The position numbers and the translations under genes are program-made. DNA of 64,000 nt from NCBI GenBank assembly GCA_958443615.1, contig CAUCLI010000004.1:82547-146546 (forward strand), in the 5' to 3' direction. A model generated the notes under the pieces. The model had not been told where the DNA came from. It made no database searches and saw nothing but the letters and a program-made list of their open reading frames with translations. Numbering within the stretch: position 1 is the first letter of the stretch; the number at the start of each line of letters is the position of its first letter. Source of the DNA: an uncultured Collinsella sp. GTDB taxonomy: Bacteria > Actinomycetota > Coriobacteriia > Coriobacteriales > Coriobacteriaceae. This document shows positions 27,532-37,125 of the stretch, piece by piece.

Positions 27532-28014
27532 CTACTCGACCGCCTGACCGTCCTCGGCAGGCTCGGCGTCCACAGGGGCGGCGGGCTCGGCGTCGACCAC
27601 GACGGCGTCCTCGACCTCGACGGTCACCGTGTCATCATCGACCGAGTCGACCAGGTCGCGCACGTGGGCCATGAACGCGACGCGCTCCGACTTGGTCAGC
27701 AAGCGCACGCGGGCGAGGATGAGCTCGTCGAGCACGCGCTCGGCGGCAGTGGCCCCGTGCTCGCTCAGGCGTTCGGTCACCTCGGAGAACGTACCGCCGG
27801 CATCCATGAAGATATCGGACATGGAACGCGTGAAATCGGACGAGTGGCTGTCGTGACGTGCCTGCTCCCCGCGGTCGTTGAGGTCGCGCAGGACCTCCTC
27901 GCCGCGCGCGCTCAGCCCATCAAGGAGCTCCTTGCCCTTCTCCGCGGTCACCGCCGCGGCACCGAAGCCGACGTTGACCATACCGTTGACGAGCTCTTCG
28001 AATTTCGTGGCCAT
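27532..28014 (-). CDS. Phasin/PhaF-like helical protein
   Basis: A 160-residue soluble protein, helical over residues 1-115 (KFEELVNGMVNVGFGAAAVT, then KGKELLDGLSARGEEVLRDL) with an acidic Ala/Pro/Val tail. It resembles the phasin-like proteins often found directly beside UbiB-type kinases. AGGAGG precedes the start. The close spacing makes a joint function with the kinase likely, possibly at the membrane, but no biochemical role can be read from it. Confidence 0.7.
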   Translation of the reverse strand: MATKFEELVNGMVNVGFGAAAVTAEKGKELLDGLSARGEEVLRDLNDRGEQARHDSHSSDFTRSMSDIFMDAGGTFSEVTERLSEHGATAAERVLDELILARVRLLTKSERVAFMAHVRDLVDSVDDDTVTVEVEDAVVVDAEPAAPVDAEPAEDGQAVE

Positions 28015-28092
28015 GGAAGCCTCCTAGACATTCACCGCGCGCCCGTTGCGCGCGCTCCCGTAGAAACACTTGTACCCATCGCCGCGCCTGAA

Positions 28093-28134
28093 AAGCCGAC
28101 GGCGGCGAACGGTTTTGCAACCTCGCCGCCGTCG
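28093..28134 (-). terminator. Terminator of the C69 dipeptidase gene
   Basis: CGACGGCGGCGA (28097-28108) pairs perfectly with 28123-28134; on the minus strand it is followed by GGCTTTTC. Confidence 0.82.
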
Positions 28135-28159
28135 CGATGAGTATCGGGTTGGATGGAGC

Positions 28160-29812
28160 TTAGCGCTCGTTGTCGGACATCGCGAAGCCGTTCTTCATCG
28201 CGCAGCTCGTGATGTAGAGCACCTGACCGAGCAGGTTGTCCGTTGCGACCTTGAGATCGGCGCACAGCGCGTCATTGGCCTTGGCGAGCAGGGCCGGAAT
28301 CTGCTCGTCGCCAAGGTCGGCAGCGGCCTTATCCGTTTCACGCAGCATCTTGTGACCGAGCGAGCCGATCTTCTCCTGGTAAGACTCGATCTTCGCGGAA
28401 GTCTCGTTGAAGCGGGCATCGGAGAGGGCGGCGATGACGCGATTTGCCCAGTAGAAGCTCTCGGTCGTCACGCGCTCGGTGGTGTCGGACAGGTACGCGG
28501 GCATTTCATCGACGTTCGCGTACAGCGCGACCAGGGAGTTGAACGCATTCGAACCGAAGGCCATCCACTGGATGCACTGAAGGGGCTCGGGAACATACGG
28601 GCGGATCTGCAAAACGGCGAGCTGGCTGTTGCGGTTGATGCCGATGGGGCGATACGCGTTGCGCGTGGCATGCGTGCCCTTGTTGCCGTAGCAATCGTAC
28701 TCGGTTCCCTGGTAGTGGGAGGACAGGACGTACTTCACATCCTCGATGGTCACCTTGCGCTCGGGCACACGGCTCCAGGGGATGTCGTCCGATTCGGGCG
28801 TGAACGCGGCATCCGGACCGTCCCAGCCGTCGTGCGGGTTCAGGCAGCGCTGCATATACCAGGCACGCGGAGTGTTGTAGACATGGTCGGAATCGGAATG
28901 GGAGCCGAAGGCCTCGCGGGGGTTGAAGATCTCACCCGAGCGCATGCCCTCGCGGACATCCGCGATCAGGTCCATGAGGTCGGCAAGATATTCCTCGCAC
29001 GCATCGGCCTCCTCGCCCTCAAGATCGTCGAGATCGTCCGTGAAGTACTCCTCGTCCAGGATGTCTTCGGGCTCGAGCCGATTCGTGTTCGTGAGGTTGA
29101 GGTGGTTCTCGGCCATCCACTCGCGCAGATCGGGGCTGGCCATGTGCTCAACCTGCTCCCCCTCGGCGTCAAGAAGGTCGAAGTAGTCGATGCCGAGCTG
29201 GTTGGGCATGGTCACGTAGGCATCATCGGGAACGCGCTTGGCGATCCAGTGATGGCCGCCGATAGTCTCGAGCCACCAGATCTCATCGGCATCGGAGAAC
29301 GCGATGCCGTTCATCTCGTAGGTTCCGTACTGCTCGAGAAGAGCGCCCAGGCGCTGGACGCCCTCGCGGGCGGAATGGACATAGGGCAAGACGACGGTGA
29401 CGAAGTCCTCCTCGGAGAGGCCGCCGGGCACCTCAGGCGTATAGTCAAGATCGCCGGGCTCTCCATGGGCGGGAACGTACTCGACGAGCGGGTCGGCGCC
29501 GAGCACGCGCTCGTTTGACGTGATGGTCTCGGTGGCGCTCATGCCGACGTTCGCCTCATTGAAGCCGGCGGCGGCCCAAACGCCATGGCCCTGGATGACA
29601 TCGGGCACGCTGGAGTAGCGCATGGGGTTGTCCGGAAGCTCGAAGCTCAAATGGGAGAGAACGCTCGTATAGGTGCGCGGCTGGTCCTCGGGGTGGACCA
29701 CCATCATCTTCTGGGGCTCGAACTTGCCGTTGGGCGAATCCTCGTTGCGGGCGACGATGGTCGACCCGTCGTAGCTCGCGTGCTTACCGACCAAGATCGT
29801 GGTGCATGCCAT
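28160..29812 (-). CDS. pepD: C69-family dipeptidase
   Basis: A 550-residue dipeptidase A (peptidase family C69), an Ntn-hydrolase. The catalytic Cys is at position 3 (MACTTILVGK), with SYDGSTIVARNED following, as in lactobacillar PepD; there is no signal peptide, so it is cytosolic. Further family stretches include GVWAAAGFNEANVGMSATET and WWLETIGGHHWIAKRV. AAGGAGG precedes the ATG. Monocistronic with its own terminator. It releases amino acids from dipeptides for an amino-acid-using lifestyle. Confidence 0.9.
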   Translation of the reverse strand: MACTTILVGKHASYDGSTIVARNEDSPNGKFEPQKMMVVHPEDQPRTYTSVLSHLSFELPDNPMRYSSVPDVIQGHGVWAAAGFNEANVGMSATETITSNERVLGADPLVEYVPAHGEPGDLDYTPEVPGGLSEEDFVTVVLPYVHSAREGVQRLGALLEQYGTYEMNGIAFSDADEIWWLETIGGHHWIAKRVPDDAYVTMPNQLGIDYFDLLDAEGEQVEHMASPDLREWMAENHLNLTNTNRLEPEDILDEEYFTDDLDDLEGEEADACEEYLADLMDLIADVREGMRSGEIFNPREAFGSHSDSDHVYNTPRAWYMQRCLNPHDGWDGPDAAFTPESDDIPWSRVPERKVTIEDVKYVLSSHYQGTEYDCYGNKGTHATRNAYRPIGINRNSQLAVLQIRPYVPEPLQCIQWMAFGSNAFNSLVALYANVDEMPAYLSDTTERVTTESFYWANRVIAALSDARFNETSAKIESYQEKIGSLGHKMLRETDKAAADLGDEQIPALLAKANDALCADLKVATDNLLGQVLYITSCAMKNGFAMSDNER

Positions 29813-29902
29813 GAATCCTCCTTGGGCTCTGTGCGGTCACTTGCCACAGTGTACCCATGGCAGTGCGAGGCTACGCCGATGAACTGACGAGCGGCACGGC
29901 AA

Positions 29903-29948
29903 AGCCCCCGTCGCGGACGGTGCGGGGGCACCGAACGTGACGGGGGCT
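29903..29948 (-). terminator. Probable terminator of fhs-folD
   Basis: AGCCCCCGTC (29903-29912) pairs with 29939-29948 and a second inner hairpin (GGTGCCCCCGCACC type on the minus strand). Followed by TTTG on the minus strand. Confidence 0.6.
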
Positions 29949-30011
29949 CGACGAGGCAGACGGCAGACAGGGCAGATGCCCGCAACGCGCGTAAGAGACC
30001 GTGCGCGGACG

Positions 30012-30884
30012 CTATGAGCGCGCGGCCGCCTCAGGATGCTGCAGCTCGGCGGCAAGGCAGACGTTGCTCATGAGCATGGCGCGCGTCATGGGACCGACGC
30101 CCCCGGGAACGGGCGTGATGGAGCCCGCGACCAATTCGGCTGAAGCGAAGTCGACGTCGCCGCAGAGCCTGCCCTCCTCGTCGCGGTCCATCCCCACGTC
30201 GATGACGGTCGCGCCCGGCTTGATCCACGGGCCCTTGATCATCATGGGGATACCGCAGGCGGCGACCAGGATGTCGGCACTCTGGCAGATCCTCGCGAGC
30301 TCGCGCGGATCGGTATGGGAGTGCGCGACCGAGATGGTCGAATTCCTGGCAAGCAGCATGAGCGACATGGGCTTGCCGACGATGGACGAGCGCCCCACGA
30401 TAACGGCGTTCTTCCCCGCCGGATCGATGCCGTAGGCGTCGAGCATCTCCATGATGCCCGCCGGCGTGCAGGGCCGCAAACCGGGCAGGCCGCGGACGAG
30501 CCGGCCCAAATTCTCGGGATGGAAGCCGTCGACATCCTTCTTCGGATCGATCGCGGAGACGACTTGCTCGGCATCAAGATGTGCCGGCAGCGGCATCTGG
30601 ACGAGGATTCCCGCGATGGAGGGATCCGCGTTCAGATGCTCGATGAGGGCCATGAGCTCATCTTGGGTCGTCTCCGCGGGAAGCTTGTGATCTTGCGATG
30701 GGATGCCGCACTCCTGGCAGTCGCGGAGCTTGGCGCGCACATACGTGGCGGAACCCTGGTCATCGCCCACCAGGACAACGGCCAGGCCGCAGGGCACCCC
30801 GCGTCCCATCAGGCCCGCGGCGCGTTCTGCGGCTCGGCCGCGGACCTCGGCGGCGAGTTTTTTTCCGTCGATTATCGTTGCCAT
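30012..30884 (-). CDS. folD: Methylene-THF dehydrogenase/cyclohydrolase
   Basis: Bifunctional FolD, 290 residues, interconverting 5,10-methylene- and 10-formyl-tetrahydrofolate. The catalytic lysine lies in the SATYVRAKLRDCQECGI stretch, GILVQMPLP and DPKKDVDGFHPENLGRL follow, and the cofactor loop is VIVGRSSIVGKPMS. It lies eight bases after fhs, forming a two-gene one-carbon operon. Confidence 0.97.
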   Translation of the reverse strand: MATIIDGKKLAAEVRGRAAERAAGLMGRGVPCGLAVVLVGDDQGSATYVRAKLRDCQECGIPSQDHKLPAETTQDELMALIEHLNADPSIAGILVQMPLPAHLDAEQVVSAIDPKKDVDGFHPENLGRLVRGLPGLRPCTPAGIMEMLDAYGIDPAGKNAVIVGRSSIVGKPMSLMLLARNSTISVAHSHTDPRELARICQSADILVAACGIPMMIKGPWIKPGATVIDVGMDRDEEGRLCGDVDFASAELVAGSITPVPGGVGPMTRAMLMSNVCLAAELQHPEAAARS

Positions 30885-30892
30885 ACGGCTCC

Positions 30893-32560
30893 CTAGAAAA
30901 GGCCGGTGATGACACCGTCGTCATCGACGTCGATGTTCTCGGCGGCGGGAACCTTCGGCAGGCCGGGCATCGTGAGCACGTTGCCCGTGAGCACGACCAC
31001 GAAGTGCGCGCCGGCGCTCACCTTGAGCTCGCGCACGGTGATACGGAAGTTCTCGGGGGCACCGAGGGCATTCGCCTGGTCGGAGAAGGAATACTGGGTC
31101 TTGGCGACGCACACCGGCAGGTTGCCGAAGCCGTTGGCGCGCAGATCGGCCAGCTGGCGCTTGGCCGCGGGCGTGAAGTCGACGCCATCGGCATGATAGA
31201 CCTTGGTGGCGATGGCCTCGAGGGCATCGGCGATATCGGAGCCGTTCTCATAGGCGAACTTAAACTCATGCGGCTCCTCGACCAAGCGCATGACCTCGTC
31301 GGCGAGCTCGAGCGCGCCCTCGCCGCCCTTCGCCCAGACCTCGGACAGGCGGACGTTGACGCCGAGCTTCTCGCACTCCTCGGCGATGAGTGCGAGCTCG
31401 GCCTCGGTGTCGGTCGGGAAGCGGTTGATGGCGACCACACAGGGGAGGCCGAAGACACCCTGGATGTTCTCGACGTGACGGAGCAGGTTGGGCATACCGG
31501 CTTTGAGCGCCTCGAGGTTCTCGGCGTTGAGATCGGCTTTCGTCACACCGCCGTTGTACTTGAGCGCGCGTGCGGTGGCGACGACCACGACGGCGCTCGG
31601 GCGGATGCCGGTCATGCGGCACTTGATGTCGAGGAACTTCTCAGCGCCCAGATCGGCGCCGAACCCGGCCTCGGTGATGGCTATGTCGCCGAAGCGCATG
31701 GCCATGCGGGTCGCCATGACGGAGTTGCATCCGTGGGCGATGTTGGCGAAGGGCCCGCCGTGGACGAAGGCGGGCGTGTGCTCGAGCGTCTGCACGAGAT
31801 TGGGCTTGAGCGCGTCCTTGAGCAGCGCCGCCATGGCGCCCTGCGCCTTGAGCTGGCTCGCGCGCACGGGCTCGCCGGAATAGGTGTATCCGACGACGAT
31901 CTCGCCCAGGCGCTGCTTGAGGTCGGAGATCGAAGTGGACAGGCAGAGGATGGCCATGACCTCGGATGCGACGGTGATGTCGAAGCCGTCCTCGCGCGGG
32001 ACGCCCTGGGCCTTGCCGCCGATGCCGTCGATGACGTGGCGGAGCTGACGGTCGTTCATGTCGACGGCGCGCTTCCAGGTGATGCGCTTGACGTCGACGC
32101 CGAGCTCGTTGCCCTGCTGGATGTGGTTGTCGAGCATGGCGGCGAGCAGGTTGTTCGCCGCGCCGATGGCGTGGAAGTCGCCGGTGAAGTGGAGGTTGAT
32201 GTCCTCCATGGGGATGACCTGGGCGTACCCGCCGCCGGCGGCACCGCCCTTGACGCCGAAGACCGGGCCGAGGGAGGGCTCGCGCAGGGCGACGGCGCTC
32301 TTCACGCCGCGACGGCGCAGGGCGTCGGCGAGTCCGATGGTCGTGGTGGTCTTTCCCTCTCCGGCGGGCGTGGGGTTGATGGCGGTGACGAGGACGAGCT
32401 TGGCCTCGTGATCCGCGGGCTCGTTGAGCAGGGAGTAGTCCACCTTGGCCTTGTCGAAGCCATAGGGGATCAGATGCTTGGGATCGACGCCGGCTGCCTC
32501 AGCGACCTGCTGAATCGGCAGCGGCGCAACGGAGTGGGCGATTTCGATATCAGTCGGCAT
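30893..32560 (-). CDS. fhs: Formate-tetrahydrofolate ligase
   Basis: Fhs of 555 residues, ATP-dependent formylation of THF. The P-loop-like TPAGEGKTTTTIGLADAL is near residues 60-80, followed by REPSLGPVFGVKGGAAGGGY and a C-terminal PGLPKVPAAENIDVD. AAGGG precedes the start. Together with folD it lets formate serve as a one-carbon donor, a common feature of anaerobes. Confidence 0.97.
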   Translation of the reverse strand: MPTDIEIAHSVAPLPIQQVAEAAGVDPKHLIPYGFDKAKVDYSLLNEPADHEAKLVLVTAINPTPAGEGKTTTTIGLADALRRRGVKSAVALREPSLGPVFGVKGGAAGGGYAQVIPMEDINLHFTGDFHAIGAANNLLAAMLDNHIQQGNELGVDVKRITWKRAVDMNDRQLRHVIDGIGGKAQGVPREDGFDITVASEVMAILCLSTSISDLKQRLGEIVVGYTYSGEPVRASQLKAQGAMAALLKDALKPNLVQTLEHTPAFVHGGPFANIAHGCNSVMATRMAMRFGDIAITEAGFGADLGAEKFLDIKCRMTGIRPSAVVVVATARALKYNGGVTKADLNAENLEALKAGMPNLLRHVENIQGVFGLPCVVAINRFPTDTEAELALIAEECEKLGVNVRLSEVWAKGGEGALELADEVMRLVEEPHEFKFAYENGSDIADALEAIATKVYHADGVDFTPAAKRQLADLRANGFGNLPVCVAKTQYSFSDQANALGAPENFRITVRELKVSAGAHFVVVLTGNVLTMPGLPKVPAAENIDVDDDGVITGLF

Positions 32561-32628
32561 GAAGGGTCCCTTCCCTCGATCGAAACTAATGGGTTCAGCA
32601 TATCATGGAGCTGATGCGACCATGTGCA

Positions 32629-33699
32629 CTACAAGCCGGGCATCTCCAGCCCGAGGTGCTCGAACGCAGCGGGGGTCGCCATGCGGCCCTGCGGGGTGCG
32701 CACAATGAGCCCGCATTGGAGCAGATACGGCTCGTAGACGTCCTCGAGCGTGTTCGCGTCCTCTCCCGTGGCGCTCGCGAGCGTCGACAGGCCCACGGCG
32801 CGACCGCGGAACGTCTTGCACAGGGTCTCCAAGATGCGGATATCCATCCAATCCAGCCCGAGCTCGTCGATCTCGAAGAAGCGCATGGCCTCGGTCGCGA
32901 TGCCGAGCTCGATGGCACCCTCCCCCTTCACCTGGGCGTAATCGCGGACGCGCTTGAGAAGGCGGTTGGCGAGACGGGGCGTGCCGCGCGAACGCGAGGC
33001 GATCTCCTTGGCGGACTCTCGGTCGATGGAGACGCCGAGGATCGTCGCGGAGCGGCAGACGATGTCGGCCAAGTCCTCGATACCGTAGTAATCCAGGCGA
33101 TACGAAATGCCGAAGCGGTCGCGGAGAGGACCGGTGAGCATGCCCGATCGCGTGGTCGCGCCCACCAGCGTGAAGCGGGGGATGTCCAGGCGGATGGAAC
33201 GGGCGGCTGGCCCCTTGCCGATCACGATATCGAGCGAGAAGTCCTCCATCGCGGGATACAGGATCTCCTCGACCTGGCGGTTGAGGCGATGGATCTCGTC
33301 GATGAAGAGGACGTCGCCCGGCTGCAGGTTGGTGAGGATGGCGGCGAGGTCGCCCGTGCGCGCGATCGCGGGGCCGGACGTGGTCTTGATCTGCGCACCC
33401 ATCTCGTTTGCGACGACCGAGGCCAGCGTGGTCTTACCCAAACCCGGGGGCCCGGAGAAGATCACATGGTCGAGGCTCTCCCCTCGGCTTTGCGCCGCCT
33501 CTATCAGGATGCGCAGGCTCTGCTTGATATGCTCTTGGCCGCAATAGTCCTCGAGGCGCTGTGGGCGCAAACCGCGCTCGACATCGAGGTCGTCCGAGGT
33601 GAGCTCACCCGTGACGAACCGCTCCGTATCGGCACCGAGAGGGCGGCTGGTCGGTGCATCACCCCACAGATCGGTCGACTCGTCCACTTCCCACATCAC
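32629..33699 (-). CDS. ruvB: Holliday junction helicase RuvB
   Basis: RuvB AAA+ motor, 356 residues. Walker A GPPGLGKTTLA, Walker B LFIDEIHRLN, sensor GATTRSG and the arginine-finger region PLRDRFG are all present, and a winged helix closes the C terminus. Its start overlaps the ruvA stop by four bases. Confidence 0.97.
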   Translation of the reverse strand: MMWEVDESTDLWGDAPTSRPLGADTERFVTGELTSDDLDVERGLRPQRLEDYCGQEHIKQSLRILIEAAQSRGESLDHVIFSGPPGLGKTTLASVVANEMGAQIKTTSGPAIARTGDLAAILTNLQPGDVLFIDEIHRLNRQVEEILYPAMEDFSLDIVIGKGPAARSIRLDIPRFTLVGATTRSGMLTGPLRDRFGISYRLDYYGIEDLADIVCRSATILGVSIDRESAKEIASRSRGTPRLANRLLKRVRDYAQVKGEGAIELGIATEAMRFFEIDELGLDWMDIRILETLCKTFRGRAVGLSTLASATGEDANTLEDVYEPYLLQCGLIVRTPQGRMATPAAFEHLGLEMPGL

Positions 33700-34319
33700 G
33701 AATCCATTCCCAGACGCCTGAGCGCGGAGGACAGGAGTTCCTCGACGCGCATGTCCTTGCCATCATACCCATCGAGCGCGAGGGTCGCCTCCGCGGGGGT
33801 GAATCCCATGGAGAGCAGCGCCGCCGTCGCGTCCTCAAGGGCGGACGGCGCGCTCGGGGCGGCCGGCGCAAGCGGGATCGGCATGGTGGGGGCGACCGAT
33901 CCGGCAAGCGAGCGGTCTTTCGCGAAAACGCTCTTCAACTCGAGGATCAGGCGCTGGGCGGTCTTCTTGCCCACTCCCGGGACGCTCGCCATGCCCTTAT
34001 CATCCTCGGTCATCACCAAAGCGTACAACTCGGCGACGCTGAACTTGGAAAGAATCGCGAGGGCGAGCTTGGCCCCCACGCCGCTCACCGCGACCAGCCT
34101 GTCGAACATCGTGCGCTCGTCCTTGGACTGAAACCCGAATAGGGTGAGAGAATCCTCGCGCACCACCATGCGCGTGTACAGACGGGCGGGCGATCCCACC
34201 TGCGGAAGGCCCGCGGCGGTCGAAGCGGATATTCCGAGCTCGAATCCTACGCCGCCCACATCGATCACCGCCATGCCGGCGGTCGCCTCGAGCAGCGTTC
34301 CGTTCAGTTGCGAGATCAT
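33696..34319 (-). CDS. ruvA: Holliday junction protein RuvA
   Basis: RuvA, 207 residues: an N-terminal OB-fold (MISQLNGTLLEATAGMAVID), helix-hairpin-helix motifs (LVAVSGVGAKLALAIL and MASVPGVGKKTAQRLILEL), a flexible Ala/Pro linker, and the RuvB-binding C-terminal domain. ATGA overlaps with both ruvC and ruvB make ruvCAB one coupled unit. Confidence 0.97.
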   Translation of the reverse strand: MISQLNGTLLEATAGMAVIDVGGVGFELGISASTAAGLPQVGSPARLYTRMVVREDSLTLFGFQSKDERTMFDRLVAVSGVGAKLALAILSKFSVAELYALVMTEDDKGMASVPGVGKKTAQRLILELKSVFAKDRSLAGSVAPTMPIPLAPAAPSAPSALEDATAALLSMGFTPAEATLALDGYDGKDMRVEELLSSALRRLGMDS

Positions 34320-34840
34320 GCGTAGGGGTTTCCCTTCTCTTGGGTGTAGGCGCCGCCGGTGAGCTCGCGCGTGCGACGAAGATGGGCGTGGCACACCGCG
34401 CACGCGAGAGCGTCCGCGGCATGATCGGGCTTTGGATCGTGATCGAGATGCAGCAACGTGCGGACCATAAACGTGACCTGCGCTTTGTCCGCCGCCCCGG
34501 TGCCCACGACGGCCTGCTTGATCTGCATGGGGGTGTACTCCCCCACCTCGACGCCGCACAGGGAGCATGCGACGAGGGCGGCCCCGCGGGCATGGGCGGT
34601 GGGGATCGCGGACCTCACGTTGGCGCCGAAGTAGATGCCCTCGACCGACGCCTCCTGCGGAAGGTAGCGATCGACGACCGCCGTGAGCTCGTCGGCGATG
34701 CGACGCAGGCGCGCCGCGAGGTCGGACCCCGCAGAAGTCTCTATGCAACCGTATGCCCGGCAGCGCACCTCTCCATGGCGCTCCTCGACGATCCCCCACC
34801 CCGTGTTCGCCAAACCGGGGTCGATACCCAAAATGACCAC
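34316..34840 (-). CDS. ruvC: Holliday junction resolvase RuvC
   Basis: RuvC, 174 residues. Acidic catalytic residues appear in GIDPGLANTGWG (Asp7), SVEGIYFG and PDHAADALA. Starts with GTG at 34840 behind GAGGAGG. First gene of ruvC-ruvA-ruvB; an SOS-type box lies about 20 bases upstream. Confidence 0.96.
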   Translation of the reverse strand: MVILGIDPGLANTGWGIVEERHGEVRCRAYGCIETSAGSDLAARLRRIADELTAVVDRYLPQEASVEGIYFGANVRSAIPTAHARGAALVACSLCGVEVGEYTPMQIKQAVVGTGAADKAQVTFMVRTLLHLDHDPKPDHAADALACAVCHAHLRRTRELTGGAYTQEKGNPYA

Positions 34841-34858
34841 GCCGCCTCCTCGATAATT

Positions 34859-34872
34859 CGAACGTTTGTTCT
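34859..34872 (-). promoter_or_regulatory. SOS (LexA) box upstream of ruvCAB
   Basis: CGAACGTTTGTTCT on the plus strand matches the Gram-positive LexA/DinR consensus CGAAC-N4-GTTCG at nine of ten fixed positions. It lies 19 bases before the ruvC GTG and next to a TATATT -10-like hexamer on the minus strand (34873-34878). Confidence 0.75.
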
Positions 34873-34908
34873 AATATACCATGCGTGGATGACGGAGATG
34901 GCGCGATT

Positions 34909-36906
34909 TTAGTTCAGGGAGAAGAAGCCCATCCCGGGGACGGGAGGGATGCCGCCGTCCTGCGAGCTCCCTCCGGGGGCCTCGGTCCCGAGCCCCTCGG
35001 AGGCCATGCGGCCGAGCGCTTCGCGTAGGGCATTCCCGGCGTCCCTGAGCTCCTCGTCCATGCGCTGCAACCCCTCATCGCCCATGAGCTGGGCGCGCTG
35101 CTCCGGCGTGATTCCCAAAAGGTCCGCGAGCATGTCCATGATCTCGCCGCGCGCCCGCTCGGCCCGAGCCGCGCCGCGCCTTTCGAGGCGGTGGAACTCC
35201 GCATCGGCGAGGTCGGCAGCCCGCAGGCGCTCCTCCCCATACCTTCCCATATCCGACCAGGCGAGCATCGACGGCCAGGCCCTTTCCATGAACGACCTCG
35301 CCGAGACGATCGGGCAGGAAGGCAGCTGGCGGCGCGAAGGCTCCCCCGCCCGCACGAACATCATGAGCAACGCCGCCATCTCGGGGTCGCTTGCGAACAG
35401 GGGGAGGTCGTCGAGCACGGCGTTGCGGTCGACGTGCCCCTCGAGAGCGCCGTCGACCTGGGAGGGATCGAGCGCGAGCAGCATATGCAGGGCGCGTTCG
35501 GCCAGCGCGCCGTCCACCCCGGCCTGACGCACCGCGTCCCGCAGGACCTCGGACATATCGCTCTTGACGGCGTCGAGTCCGAGCAGCTCCTGCGGCAGGA
35601 CGGCCGACATCCGATTCCGCGTGCGGGCGAGCCACTCCAAAGACGTGAGGTACACGTCTCCGAAAGGCGCGATCGGGGCGACGTTCGAGTTTGCGGCGAC
35701 CTGGGGCCGCAGCGCGTAGTCCGTCTTCGTCAACGAGCTGAGGGGCAACGCACGCTCGAGGCGGGAGACATCGGCCGCCATCATCGCTTCGACCCGCCTT
35801 CGGATCTCCGGCGTGCGGGCGCCGTCCCGAGACGGCTCGTCGCAATCCAGAAGCGTCCGCGCATCCGGCGCAACACGCTCGATCAGGCGCACGTGCAGGC
35901 GCGAGGCGACTTCCCGCGCGATCGCCGAACGGGCGGCATCGAATGCGCGGGCGCCGCGATCCGGAGCATCATCGTGTTCGACATGGAGCGCGATGACGGA
36001 ACGGGGGCCCAGGGCATCGACCGCCAGGCTCGCCAGAAGGCTGCTCGCGAGGTCGCCGGTCAAATTGACCAAGACACGTCCCGCTCCCTGCGCCGCCGCG
36101 AAATCGCGCAGATGCAGGCGCAGGCCGTTCCACATCCACACTCCCCGATCGTACTTAGGGACCATGCGGTCCTCGACGGCATCGCACGGCATGCCGCGCA
36201 TCACGTCCTGGACGAGCAGGGATTCCTCGAAGCAAGGAGCGATCGACACGACGCGGCCCCCGTCGTCCAAGACGTACGAGCCCCCCGTGTAAACCGCGTC
36301 ATCGTACCCGCCCACGGGCGCCATGCACGCCATCCAGACGCCGGCGCGCGCGACATCGCGCTGCAGCTGACCAGATTCGAGCGAAGCCGGGGCGGCGGTG
36401 GCGGGATCCGTCACATCCAACCCGTTGACCGGGAAATACAGCAGGAGGTCGCAGCCACTCGGGAGCGAGGACAGATCGCGCTGCACATCGAACGTGACCG
36501 CGATGCGGGTTCCCGCGACATCGAACACCGGAGGGGACCAGGGTGAGACCGGCAGCCCTTCCTGATGTCTGATCATCGTCAGGCGCAACGGGACCACGCG
36601 GCCGCGACGCAGCAAGAACGCCTCGAACAGCTGGCCGACGTCCATCGAGAGCACCGCGGGGATGAGGCACGTCACGCCCGCCTCCTCGCACGTGCCGGCA
36701 AGGCGCTCGAGGCACTTGATCAGGTCATGCTCGTAGTTCGGATAATCGACCAGCGCTCCCGGGGTCACGCCGCACATCAGCGGTGCGGGCAGGCACAACA
36801 GGTCCACCTCTGCGTCACGGGCAACGCGAACCTGCTGCTCGACCCGCGAGCAGATGCCTTCGAAATCTCCAAGACGGGCGCCGATCTGCGCCAGGGCGAT
36901 CCTCAT
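34909..36906 (-). CDS. NAD synthetase-like protein lacking catalytic residues
   Basis: A 665-residue protein with the layout of glutamine-dependent NadE: an N-terminal nitrilase-like domain, then an ATP-pyrophosphatase-like domain. The catalytic signatures are altered. The nitrilase Glu region reads LCLPAPLMCG (Ala41), the Cys region (ICEDLW in active enzymes) reads VTFDVQ (139-142), and the PP-loop SGGxDS reads TGDLASS (283-289), although LLASLAVDALGP next to it is well kept. About 90 extra helical residues close the C terminus. It is probably enzymatically dead or repurposed. The reading frame is intact. Start at 36906 is the best ATG but lacks a strong site. Confidence 0.75.
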   Translation of the reverse strand: MRIALAQIGARLGDFEGICSRVEQQVRVARDAEVDLLCLPAPLMCGVTPGALVDYPNYEHDLIKCLERLAGTCEEAGVTCLIPAVLSMDVGQLFEAFLLRRGRVVPLRLTMIRHQEGLPVSPWSPPVFDVAGTRIAVTFDVQRDLSSLPSGCDLLLYFPVNGLDVTDPATAAPASLESGQLQRDVARAGVWMACMAPVGGYDDAVYTGGSYVLDDGGRVVSIAPCFEESLLVQDVMRGMPCDAVEDRMVPKYDRGVWMWNGLRLHLRDFAAAQGAGRVLVNLTGDLASSLLASLAVDALGPRSVIALHVEHDDAPDRGARAFDAARSAIAREVASRLHVRLIERVAPDARTLLDCDEPSRDGARTPEIRRRVEAMMAADVSRLERALPLSSLTKTDYALRPQVAANSNVAPIAPFGDVYLTSLEWLARTRNRMSAVLPQELLGLDAVKSDMSEVLRDAVRQAGVDGALAERALHMLLALDPSQVDGALEGHVDRNAVLDDLPLFASDPEMAALLMMFVRAGEPSRRQLPSCPIVSARSFMERAWPSMLAWSDMGRYGEERLRAADLADAEFHRLERRGAARAERARGEIMDMLADLLGITPEQRAQLMGDEGLQRMDEELRDAGNALREALGRMASEGLGTEAPGGSSQDGGIPPVPGMGFFSLN

Positions 36907-37033
36907 CGATGGAATCCAACCTTCTCGCTCATCCGCACCGCGGGAACGGAACGCACGCCAAGTGGCGAGGCCCGGACGACGGCTGTGCACTCATTGCATT
37001 CGAGTATAAACCCGACCGGGGCCGCGCAAACGA

Positions 37034-37069
37034 CGGGTGGCGAGGAGCCGAAACGCCCCTCGCCACCCG
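37034..37069 (-). terminator. Probable terminator of the desulfoferrodoxin gene
   Basis: 12-bp perfect stem (37034-37045 with 37058-37069) of CGGGTGGCGAGG type just beyond the stop on the minus strand; the tail is only weakly T-rich. Confidence 0.6.
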
Positions 37070-37125
37070 CGCGCATTCGATCGCGCCGTCAGGCACGGGG
37101 CCGAGAGGGCCCCGGATCGAACTCC

